NCBI GenBank assembly: GCA_018394295.1 | Contig: CP074573.1 | Coordinates: 2,918,543-2,982,542 of the forward strand | DNA: 64,000 bases | Source of the DNA: Mycoplasmatota bacterium | GTDB taxonomy: Bacteria; Bacillota_I; Bacilli_A; Haloplasmatales; Haloplasmataceae | Reading direction: 5' to 3' | In this document: in pieces, positions 56,770-64,000 of the stretch | Layout of the letters: each line of letters starts with the position of its first letter | Position numbering within the stretch: the stretch's first letter is position 1 | The notes under the pieces: generated by a model | Database searches by the model: none | Told to the model about the DNA's origin: nothing | Seen by the model: the letters and a program-made list of their open reading frames with translations, nothing else | Program-made: the position numbers and the translations under genes

Positions 56770-57486
56770 ATGTTAGAAATTAAAGAGTTAACTAAACGTT
56801 ATGGTGAAAAATTAGCTGTTAATAAAATTAATTTTTCAGTAAAACCAGGTGAAATCTTTGGTTTTTTAGGACCGAATGGTGCCGGAAAGACAACAACTAT
56901 TAAAATGATTGTTGGATTACTAAAACCAGATGAAGGACAAATTCTTATTAATGGGTTTAATAATCAAGTTGACATTTTAGAAGCTAAATATCAATTTTGT
57001 TATGTGCCTGATAATCCAGAAGTATTTGAAAAAATAACTGGATATGATTACTTACAATTTATGTGTGATGTATTTAAAGTACCATTCGAAGAAAGAGAAG
57101 AAAAAATAAACAACTATTTAGAAAAATTAATGTTAAAAGACGATGTAAATGGATTTATTTCTGGATATTCACATGGGATGAAACAAAAAATTGTTATAAT
57201 AGGTGCTTTAATCGCTAATCCGAAAGTTTTGATTTTAGATGAACCAATGGTAGGATTAGATCCAAAAGCGCAACATACTGTTAAAGAATTATTAGCTGAA
57301 CATTGTAGTCGTGGAAACAGTGTGTTTTTCTCAACACATGTTTTAGAAGTTGCAGAAAAAGTGTGTGATAGAGTTGCTATTATTAATAAAGGAGATATCA
57401 TTGCTTTAGGAACATTAGAGGAGATTCGTTCAAAAATAGGAAAAGAAGAATCTCTTGAAAATATCTTCTTGGAGTTGACTGAATAA
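56770..57486 (+). CDS. ABC-2 exporter ATP-binding protein
   Basis: 238 residues; Walker A GPNGAGKTT, signature YSHGMKQK in place of LSGGQ, Walker B VLILDEPMVGLDP. Overlaps the next gene by one base, and with it forms an exporter of unknown substrate. GGGGAGA before the ATG. Confidence 0.92.
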   Translation: MLEIKELTKRYGEKLAVNKINFSVKPGEIFGFLGPNGAGKTTTIKMIVGLLKPDEGQILINGFNNQVDILEAKYQFCYVPDNPEVFEKITGYDYLQFMCDVFKVPFEEREEKINNYLEKLMLKDDVNGFISGYSHGMKQKIVIIGALIANPKVLILDEPMVGLDPKAQHTVKELLAEHCSRGNSVFFSTHVLEVAEKVCDRVAIINKGDIIALGTLEEIRSKIGKEESLENIFLELTE

Positions 57487-59198
57487 TGAAAGAATTTTTA
57501 AACACATTTAATTTTCTTTTAAAACAAAGTTTATCACTATCACACATAATCAACAAAGTAAAGACAGATAAAAAATATCGTAATATGTTAATTTTAGTTA
57601 TTGCTGTTCTTCTTATTTGTATTCCAAGTTATACGGTTTTTATTAGAACATTTATTAAATTATTTGAAACATTTGAACTATTAGGTATTCAATTATTTCT
57701 ATTTATCGTAATGGCCATAATCTTATCCATATTATTCATTCTATTCTTTGGAATGTTTCAAATCATTGCTTATTTTTACTTTTCAAATGATGTTAAAGTA
57801 CTGACTCCTCTACCTATAAAACCAAGTTATTATCTGATCAGTAAATTTTTCGTCATTTATATTTGGGAATTAATCTTTAGTGTATTCCTTGTGTTACCAT
57901 TTTTTATCATCTATGGGATTTACCAACATATTTATATTTATCAATGGGTAACGATGTCGCTTAGTTTTATATTACTACCGATAATTCCCCTTGTAATAGT
58001 GAGTATCCTCACTGTATTACTGATGAGTTTAACCAATGTTTTTAAAAATAGAGATGCCTTAAGAATGGTTGGTTATACGATTTTAGTTCTTGGATTACTT
58101 ACGATTCAAATGTTCATATTTAAAAATATTATCTTTGAAGGTTCACAAGATCCATTAGAGGGTTTAAAAAACTTAGTTGATAATATTTCGAGTTTCTTAG
58201 ACCAGTTTTCTCTATATTATCCTGTAACTAAATTAATTGAATATTCAATACATGGTAATCTTATGCAAGCCATTTTAAGTGTAATTATATATTTAATTAT
58301 ATCGTTAGTCTTTGTTTATCTATTGTCTAAAGTATTACAGGCACTATTTATTAAGAGTTATTTAAAAGAACAAAATAATCCTTCTAGAAAGAAAAAGGTT
58401 AATAGAAAAAGTATTAGTAATAAACAGGGGGATGGGAATGTAGGCTTATCAATCGCTAAAATTGATTTTATAACGCTATTAAAAGTTCCGATTTATGCTT
58501 TTAATTCATTATCGATTATCGTTTTATTACCCTTGTTATATATTATTGCAACAACAGTTATGCAAAGTACAACAGATGCACAACAGTTAAATCGATTTTT
58601 ATCACTTTATAATCAATATAAAAATGAATTTTGGTTAGCAGTTACTTTGTTTTTAATTGTCTCAAGTGCATTAATGCCTATTTCATCAACAACATTTTCT
58701 CGTGAAGGGAAAACAAATTGGATTATGCGAACTCTACCAATAAAACCAAGGGATCATATCCTAGGTAGAGTTTATACACCATTTTTTACTCAATTGGTTT
58801 TCAATGTAGTGATGACTGTTTTGTTAATCATTACATTGGTTCAAAGAGGTAGCTCTGTTTTAGAAAATATTGGGTTTGGATTAGTTGTAATATTATTATC
58901 ATTAATAGCTGGTTTACCATTACTATTAATGGGCGTTTATATTGATTTAAAAAGACCAATGTTAAAATGGGATAATCCGCAACAGCCTGTGAAACAAAAT
59001 ATGAATGTAATAATTTCAATGGGTCTTGGAATCGGTTATGGTACTTTGTTATATATTTTATATCAGTTTGTATTTAGCTTATTCCTACCTAGTTATATGA
59101 TGTTTATTGTATTATTGATAATTGGACTTGTGCTAACTTATATAACTTATCGAATACTTGAAAAACAATTTAATAAGAGTCTTGTTGTCATGGACTAA
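57486..59198 (+). CDS. Large ABC-2 permease with internal duplication
   Basis: 570 residues with about 12 membrane segments in two halves. VLTPLPIKPSYYLISKF (about 102-118) and MRTLPIKPRDHILGR (about 416-430) are the same coupling motif repeated, so one polypeptide carries both half-permeases usually supplied as two. A cytoplasmic linker rich in Lys/Arg/Asn (about 298-318) joins them. Substrate unknown. Confidence 0.85.
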   Translation: MKEFLNTFNFLLKQSLSLSHIINKVKTDKKYRNMLILVIAVLLICIPSYTVFIRTFIKLFETFELLGIQLFLFIVMAIILSILFILFFGMFQIIAYFYFSNDVKVLTPLPIKPSYYLISKFFVIYIWELIFSVFLVLPFFIIYGIYQHIYIYQWVTMSLSFILLPIIPLVIVSILTVLLMSLTNVFKNRDALRMVGYTILVLGLLTIQMFIFKNIIFEGSQDPLEGLKNLVDNISSFLDQFSLYYPVTKLIEYSIHGNLMQAILSVIIYLIISLVFVYLLSKVLQALFIKSYLKEQNNPSRKKKVNRKSISNKQGDGNVGLSIAKIDFITLLKVPIYAFNSLSIIVLLPLLYIIATTVMQSTTDAQQLNRFLSLYNQYKNEFWLAVTLFLIVSSALMPISSTTFSREGKTNWIMRTLPIKPRDHILGRVYTPFFTQLVFNVVMTVLLIITLVQRGSSVLENIGFGLVVILLSLIAGLPLLLMGVYIDLKRPMLKWDNPQQPVKQNMNVIISMGLGIGYGTLLYILYQFVFSLFLPSYMMFIVLLIIGLVLTYITYRILEKQFNKSLVVMD

Positions 59199-59202
59199 TT
59201 TA

Positions 59203-59235
59203 AAAAGAAACGATAGTTGCTTATCGTTTCTTTTA
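59203..59235 (+). terminator. Terminator
   Basis: 13-bp stem AAAAGAAACGATA / TATCGTTTCTTTT with a six-base loop. Confidence 0.92.
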
Positions 59236-59398
59236 GATTTTTAAGATTTTATAAATTTTATGAATTTAAGAAGGTACGAAAGTATAAATATTATTTCACT
59301 ATTACTATCAAATAAACAAATTTAGTTAAAAACTAAACAATAATTTAATGTAGAAATTCTTAGAAACGCAATATATGAAAACTAAAACTTTAAATATC

Positions 59399-59426
59399 TT
59401 TACATATATCTATATAAGTGTATAAT
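59399..59426 (+). promoter_or_regulatory. Promoter of the leucyl aminopeptidase gene
   Basis: TTTACA, 16-bp spacer, TATAAT. Confidence 0.65.
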
Positions 59427-59444
59427 ATAGTAGAGGTGATGAAT

Positions 59445-60866
59445 TTGAAAGAATATATTAGTAATTTAAAATTAGAAACTGAAACAAAGGCAATTGTAAT
59501 GGGGATTCATGATGAAAATCAAAATAGAATAATTGAACCCATTATTAATAATTTAAGTGAAAGAAAAGAAATATACCGTTTTGGAGAAATAACAGTTTTT
59601 TATCCAATTGATCAATTTAAAACAAAGAAGTTCATTTTTATTGGTTTAGGTAAAAAAGAAAAGTATTATCTTCAAGATATTCAAAGCTTGTTTTCTAAAA
59701 TTGCGAAAGCAATTGATTGTGATACAGTAATTGATATAGATTCTTTTCAATGTTTAGAAAGTAATATTCATTTATTATGTGAAAAAGCAGTAGAAACGAT
59801 TGATTTAGTCAATTATCGTTTTAATGACTATAAAACTAATAATGTTAAGGAAGAAAGTTTTGAGATTAGCATTTATAGTAAAGAGGACGTATCTCAAGCG
59901 ATTTTAACAGGTAGTATTTATGCTAGAGGGACAAATAGTGCTAGAAACCTTGTAAATGAACCAAGAAATAAAATGACGCCTTCAATTTTAGCAGATTATG
60001 CGAAAGATTTAGCAAAAGAACATAACTTATCATGTGATATTTATAATAAAAAAGAGATTGAAGCATTAGGTATGGGTGCTTTCTTAGCTGTAAATCAGGG
60101 ATCTAAAGAAGAAGCAAAGTTAATTCATTTAAAATATCGTAATGCAGAAAATGATCCTGTAACTGCCTTGATAGGTAAAGGACTTACTTATGATTCTGGT
60201 GGTTATTCTCTTAAACCTAAAAACGGAATGGCTGGAATGAAATCAGATATGGGGGGTGCTGCCTCTGTATTAGGAGCAATTGAGATTATTGCCCGTAAAC
60301 AAATGAAAGTCAATGTTGATGTAATTATTGCAGCCACAGAAAATCTGATCAATAGTGAAGCAATTGTTCCAGATGATGTTATTGTAACAATGAATGGTAA
60401 AACAATAGAAGTATTAAATACAGATGCTGAAGGAAGACTAACACTAGTAGATGCAGTAACATATGCAAAAGAAAATAATGCAAGTAAAATTATTGATGTA
60501 GCAACCTTAACAGGTGGAGTAGTAACAGCACTTGGAACAGATATTACAGGTGCATTTACAAACAATAATGACTTACTCAGTGAAATAAAAGAGACATCTG
60601 TTAAAGCAGGAGAGGCAATTTGGCAATTACCAGTTGATGCATTTAGAGAAAAATGTAAAAAAAGTGATGTAGCAGATTATAATAACTCGCCTGGACGTGA
60701 AGGACACGCTTCATTTGGTGCTGCTATTATCGCAGAATTTGCTGAGGAGACACCTTGGGTGCATTTAGATATCGCAGGGACTTGTACTAAAAAAGCTTCT
60801 CATTTGTTAGGACCATCTGGTGCTACAGGAGTAATCGTTAGAACATTAGCGAAAATATTTGAATAA
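59445..60866 (+). CDS. pepA: Leucyl aminopeptidase (M17 family)
   Basis: About 473 residues. Dinuclear zinc site: GKGLTYDSGGYSLKP, MKSDMGGAA, and the family signature NTDAEGRLTLVDA. TTG at 59445 is preferred because GAGGTG lies six bases upstream; an ATG two codons earlier overlaps that site. Releases N-terminal residues in protein turnover. Followed by a terminator and then a group II intron. Confidence 0.92.
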   Translation: MKEYISNLKLETETKAIVMGIHDENQNRIIEPIINNLSERKEIYRFGEITVFYPIDQFKTKKFIFIGLGKKEKYYLQDIQSLFSKIAKAIDCDTVIDIDSFQCLESNIHLLCEKAVETIDLVNYRFNDYKTNNVKEESFEISIYSKEDVSQAILTGSIYARGTNSARNLVNEPRNKMTPSILADYAKDLAKEHNLSCDIYNKKEIEALGMGAFLAVNQGSKEEAKLIHLKYRNAENDPVTALIGKGLTYDSGGYSLKPKNGMAGMKSDMGGAASVLGAIEIIARKQMKVNVDVIIAATENLINSEAIVPDDVIVTMNGKTIEVLNTDAEGRLTLVDAVTYAKENNASKIIDVATLTGGVVTALGTDITGAFTNNNDLLSEIKETSVKAGEAIWQLPVDAFREKCKKSDVADYNNSPGREGHASFGAAIIAEFAEETPWVHLDIAGTCTKKASHLLGPSGATGVIVRTLAKIFE

Positions 60867-60893
60867 AAAAATGACCTTTATGGTCATTTTTCT
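60866..60893 (+). terminator. Terminator after pepA, target of the intron
   Basis: Stem AAAAATGACC / GGTCATTTTT with a five-base loop. The group II intron starts seven bases beyond it. Confidence 0.88.
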
Positions 60894-60899
60894 TTATAA

Positions 60900-62758
60900 G
60901 TGTGCCAGGCATGTCTATTAACTAGGTGGTGAAAGTCCACTACACGGGAAGATGACTAAAGTGTTAGCCAAGTACAAGGGCGCCTATTGGGAAGTAGGGT
61001 CTGAAGGAAGTAGGAGGCAAAATTTTGGCTCGAGGAACACGAATCACATCAGGCGGGTATTATGGATGAGTTTGCTTAACAAAACAAAGTCCGTAGTCAT
61101 CAAAGCAATAATACACGTAAATGTGGCGAGTATATGAAATGAAAGTGAATAGACTTACCCTGGGAGATCTCATGGACACGTCACGAGCGTGGTTGAAAAA
61201 GATTTATCGTGAGAAGTCAGCAGAGCCATAGTAGGGTCCAAACCGAAGGGCGAAACAGTATGTTTAATTGTAAATGTAAATTATAAGACTATATGAACAG
61301 TAGAAAATCAGGATTACCTACCTAACTTCGATGGTATCGTAAGGAACCTAGGAGCCTTTAGGACAAACAGTATGGTCTTAACAATGAAAGGAGCAATTAC
61401 TAATGGAAAATCTTCTAGAATTAATCTTAAGTAACTGCAATTTAAATGAAGCCATCGCTAGAGTAGTGAAGAATAAAGGTGCTGCTGGAATTGATGGGAT
61501 GAATGTTGAACAAGGAAGATTACATTTTATGAAACATGGTGATGAAATTAAAAGAGCCATAAGAAATAGAAAGTATAAACCTAACCCCGTTAGGAGAGTA
61601 GAAATACCAAAACCTGATGGTGGGGTAAGACTACTAGGAATACCAACGGTTATAGATAGAATCATTCAACAAGCCATTAATCAAGTGCTATCACCAATAT
61701 TTGAGAAACAATTTAGTGACTCTAGTTTTGGATTTAGACCAAATCGAGGTTGTCATATGGCAATTGAGAGAAGTTTAATGTATTTAAATGATGGTTACAA
61801 AGTAATAGTTGATACGGATTTAGAGAAATTCTTTGATAAGGTTAACCATGATAAACTCATGCAAATATTATCTTTAACAATTAAAGATAGTGATTTAATG
61901 AGTTTGATAAGGAAATATCTAGTTAGTGGTATCATGATAAATGGAGTCGTAATAGATAGTGAGGAAGGAACACCACAAGGAGGACCATTAAGTCCATTAT
62001 TATCAAATATCATGCTTAATGAACTAGATAAAGAGTTAACTAAAAGAGGATTAAGATTTGTACGATATGCCGATGACTGTAATATATATGTAAAAAGTAT
62101 ACGTGCAGGACAAAGAGTAATGGAGAGTATAACTAACTTTATTGAAAAGAAGTTAAAACTCAAAGTTAATCAGAGTAAAAGCAAAGTAGATTACTATAAT
62201 AAAGGAATCAAATTTTTAGGCTTTGGCTTTTACTACAATCCCAGGCACAGACAAGTTAGAATCAAAGTACATCCAAAATCAATTAAAAGAATAAAAGAAA
62301 AGATTAAGAAATTAACATCTAGAAGATGGAGTATCAGTTTAGATTATCGGTTACTCAAAATAAAACAACTTATAACAGGTTGGGTTAATTATTATAAAGT
62401 AGCCGATATGAAATGGTTATTGATGAAATTAGATGAACAAATAAGATTTCGTGTAAGAATGTGTATTTGGAAAGCATGGAAAAGGATTGGGAAACGATTT
62501 AAATCCCTAAAGAAACTAGGTGCAAGTCGTCAAAAGGCTTGGGAATACGCAAACAGTAGAAAAAGCTATGCGCGAATCGCACATAGCTTTATCTTAACAA
62601 CTACGATTACAAATAAAAGATTAGAACATCGTGGTCTAATATCAATGACCGAATATTATTTATCTGTTAGATAACATATTGAACCGCCGTATACCGAACG
62701 GTACGTACGGTGGTGTGAGAGGTCTGAAATGAATAGAAAACTATTTATTTCTTCCTAC
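60900..62758 (+). mobile_element. Group II intron
   Basis: 5' end GTGTGCCAGGCATG fits GUGYG; ends with a domain V hairpin (about 62683-62718: ACCGCCGTA, CCGAACGG, TACGGTGGT, triad CGC instead of AGC) and a domain VI (GAAATGAATAG / CTATTTATTTC) up to about TAC at 62758. An intron-encoded reverse transcriptase is inside. It lies just after an intrinsic terminator, like group IIC introns; the exact class is uncertain. Size about 1.86 kb. Confidence 0.9.
61403..62674 (+). CDS. ltrA: Group II intron reverse transcriptase/maturase
   Basis: 423 residues. RT domains: VRRVEIPKPDGGVRLLGIP, FGFRPNRGCHMAIE, GTPQGGPLSPLLSNI and the catalytic RYADDC (Tyr222-Ala-Asp-Asp). The C-terminal third is a maturase (X) domain with a group II maturase-like ending KRLEHRGLISMTEYYL. 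No HNH endonuclease domain, which fits introns that insert at replication forks or terminators. AAAGGAG before the ATG. Frame intact, so the intron may still be active. Confidence 0.95.
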   Translation: MENLLELILSNCNLNEAIARVVKNKGAAGIDGMNVEQGRLHFMKHGDEIKRAIRNRKYKPNPVRRVEIPKPDGGVRLLGIPTVIDRIIQQAINQVLSPIFEKQFSDSSFGFRPNRGCHMAIERSLMYLNDGYKVIVDTDLEKFFDKVNHDKLMQILSLTIKDSDLMSLIRKYLVSGIMINGVVIDSEEGTPQGGPLSPLLSNIMLNELDKELTKRGLRFVRYADDCNIYVKSIRAGQRVMESITNFIEKKLKLKVNQSKSKVDYYNKGIKFLGFGFYYNPRHRQVRIKVHPKSIKRIKEKIKKLTSRRWSISLDYRLLKIKQLITGWVNYYKVADMKWLLMKLDEQIRFRVRMCIWKAWKRIGKRFKSLKKLGASRQKAWEYANSRKSYARIAHSFILTTTITNKRLEHRGLISMTEYYLSVR

Positions 62759-63177
62759 TCGATTTGCTCTTGTATTCTTAAAGCTATGTTTTCTAAATCT
62801 TCTTTAGAATATTTATCCATATGACAGGTGTAAATCGCTCTAAAACCATCATTATCATTGTATCTTGGAATTAAATGAACATGATAGTGGAAAACAGTTT
62901 GTCCTGCGGCTTCACCATTGTTATTTACTACATTTAAGCCTTTTGCTTGAAAAGCATTCATAATTGCTTTTGCAATTTTAGGGACTTGTTTATATAAATG
63001 TGATATTGTCTCTTCATCGATTTCAAATACATTTTCGTAATGTTTTTTTGGTATAATAAGCGTATGTCCCTTAGTTATTTGTGAAATATCTAAAAATGCA
63101 ATGATTTTTTCATCTTCATATATTGTTACACCAGGTATTTCTTTATTTACTATTTTACAAAATAAACAGTTATTCAT
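62755..63177 (-). CDS. HIT-family nucleotide hydrolase
   Basis: 140 residues with the HIT triad FHYHVHLIPRY and LFCKIVNKEIPGVTIYEDE at the start. Hint-type adenosine phosphoramidase or dinucleotide hydrolase. Its stop codon overlaps the 3' end of the group II intron; before insertion the frame would have run for two to six further codons into the exon. AGGAGGA before the ATG. Confidence 0.93.
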   Translation of the reverse strand: MNNCLFCKIVNKEIPGVTIYEDEKIIAFLDISQITKGHTLIIPKKHYENVFEIDEETISHLYKQVPKIAKAIMNAFQAKGLNVVNNNGEAAGQTVFHYHVHLIPRYNDNDGFRAIYTCHMDKYSKEDLENIALRIQEQIE

Positions 63178-63242
63178 TATTTCCTCCTAATATTTGGATG
63201 TATATACATATATTATATCAAATATCATTTTTAAATGAAATA

Positions 63243-63251
63243 TGATATAAT
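63243..63251 (+). promoter_or_regulatory. Extended -10 promoter for the Gx-transporter gene
   Basis: TGATATAAT, 34 bp before the start codon; no clear -35. Confidence 0.6.
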
Positions 63252-63284
63252 ATTAAAGTTAGAAATGAAGAAAGGATGAGAGCT

Positions 63285-63857
63285 ATGGGAAATAAAAAAG
63301 ATGTAGAAAAATTAATATTTATAGCTCTTTTAGTCGCATTAAGTGTTGTTTTAGGAATAGTTGATACCTTTTTATCTTCTTTTGTCTCTGCTCAAGGTGT
63401 ACGAATAGGACTAGCAAATATCGTTATATTAACCGGTCTTTATTATTTGAACTTTCGTGAATCTTTATTATTAATAATTTTAAAATCATTATTAACTGGA
63501 TTATTACTAGGAAATCCAATGATTTTTTCTATAGGATTTTCTGGCACATTATTGAGTTTTTTGATTATGTATGGTTTACTTCATTGTGCAAAAAAGATGG
63601 TTAGCTTGACTGGTGTTAGTATTGCAGGGGGAATTGGGCATAATATAGGACAAGTTATCGCTTTGTTTTTTTATTGGGGTATTACAGTTGTTTTTAGTTT
63701 GTTTTGGTTAATCCCAATTGGAATAGGAACTGGAATTTTTGTTGGTAGTGTCGTATCAGTTTTAAGAGGTTATTTAAATAAGGGACAAGTGTTTAAGTCA
63801 ATTACTCAAACAGAGGATAATAAAATTACATTGGAGCAGTTAATAAATGAAGAATAG
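63285..63857 (+). CDS. Gx transporter / HepS (heptaprenyl-PP synthase component I-like)
   Basis: 190 residues with about five to six membrane segments (ALLVALSVVLGIVDTFL, GLANIVILTGLYY, GNPMIFSIGFSGTLLSFLIM, AGGIGHNIGQVIALFF). It matches the Gx transporter family, often annotated as heptaprenyl diphosphate synthase component I; a substrate-binding ECF-like role is also considered. ATG at 63285 follows AAAGGA at good spacing. Overlaps the start of ung. Confidence 0.82.
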   Translation: MGNKKDVEKLIFIALLVALSVVLGIVDTFLSSFVSAQGVRIGLANIVILTGLYYLNFRESLLLIILKSLLTGLLLGNPMIFSIGFSGTLLSFLIMYGLLHCAKKMVSLTGVSIAGGIGHNIGQVIALFFYWGITVVFSLFWLIPIGIGTGIFVGSVVSVLRGYLNKGQVFKSITQTEDNKITLEQLINEE

Positions 63858-64000
63858 TATAATTTTTGAAAATGACTGGGATTTAGTTCTAAGCGAAGAA
63901 ACTAATAAGCCATATTTTATTGAATTAATGAGGCTAGTCGAAGAGGCGTATCAGGATGAAATAGTATATCCAAAATATGAAAACTTATTTAATGCTTTAA
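63847..64000 (+). CDS. ung: Uracil-DNA glycosylase (3'-truncated by window edge)
   Basis: The first 51 codons, MKNSIIFENDWDLVLSEE then YFIELMRLVEEAY and IVYPKYENLFNAL, match the N-terminus of family-1 uracil-DNA glycosylases, which excise uracil from DNA. Starts inside the preceding gene (11-base overlap) with TTGGAG upstream. The catalytic residues lie outside the window. Confidence 0.85.
   Translation, partial: MKNSIIFENDWDLVLSEETNKPYFIELMRLVEEAYQDEIVYPKYENLFNAL

Noticed and set aside
60952-61137. 61-codon open frame after pepA
   Set aside because: It lies in the structured 5' RNA of the group II intron and is not a protein gene.

Overview
The window reads as the origin-proximal part of a chromosome from a very AT-rich member of the Bacillota. 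It opens inside dnaA and continues dnaN-yaaA-recF-gyrB-gyrA, the standard Bacillota order around oriC. TGA is used as a stop (rlmH and tldD end in it) and Trp is TGG, so this is code 11 and not a code-4 Mollicute. CotJABC homologues point to a spore-forming ancestry. The order pdxS ... pdxT-serS also matches the Bacillus origin region, but the rRNA operon, guaB and dacA found there in Bacillus are missing. I cannot name the genus; a Turicibacter/Haloplasma-like or other deep Bacilli lineage would fit. I saw no rRNA, tRNA or CRISPR array.

Layout. 1-8.6 kb: replication and topology core with DnaA boxes between dnaA and dnaN. 8.6-15.1 kb: PLP synthase genes (pdxS, pdxT) separated by an IS30-family element and a conserved unknown gene, then a T-box-controlled serS carrying a perfect parS palindrome, then walJ and rlmH. 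15.8-17.3 kb: an ISL3-family element with an 8-bp target duplication and a frameshifted transposase. 17.3-20.2 kb (minus strand): a symporter-pyrF-pyrE operon behind a PyrR-type attenuator. 20.2-24.0 kb: accessory DNA with two poorly known envelope proteins, an IS110 relic and a MerR-type promoter that lacks a gene. 24.0-26.3 kb: merR, aldo/keto reductase, rluF.

26.5-31.8 kb holds an operon of an Eis-like acetyltransferase, TldD, TldE and an ArsR-type regulator behind two palindromic operators. 32.3-35.5 kb holds an ABC exporter operon ending in its own TetR gene, with three interlocked palindromes at a consensus promoter. 35.6-45.2 kb has a tocopherol-cyclase-like protein, cotJABC, a P-loop ATPase, pepT, a Nudix hydrolase, small membrane proteins, a secreted DUF5667-like protein and an OmpR/histidine-kinase pair.

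46-49.3 kb: a U32 'peptidase' directly followed by a class-III aminotransferase. 50.7-56.6 kb: a late menaquinone module (UbiX, MqnP/UbiA-type prenyltransferase, UbiD-type decarboxylase), divergent from a NitT/TauT-type ABC importer; together they suggest quinone-precursor uptake and finishing. 56.8-60.9 kb: an ABC-2 exporter with an internally duplicated permease, and a leucyl aminopeptidase. A group II intron (60.9-62.8 kb) sits just behind the aminopeptidase terminator and abuts the end of a HIT gene. The window closes with a Gx-transporter (HepS-like) gene and the start of ung.

Intergenic regions are short and usually contain a clear intrinsic terminator followed by an extended -10 promoter, often TGATATAAT.
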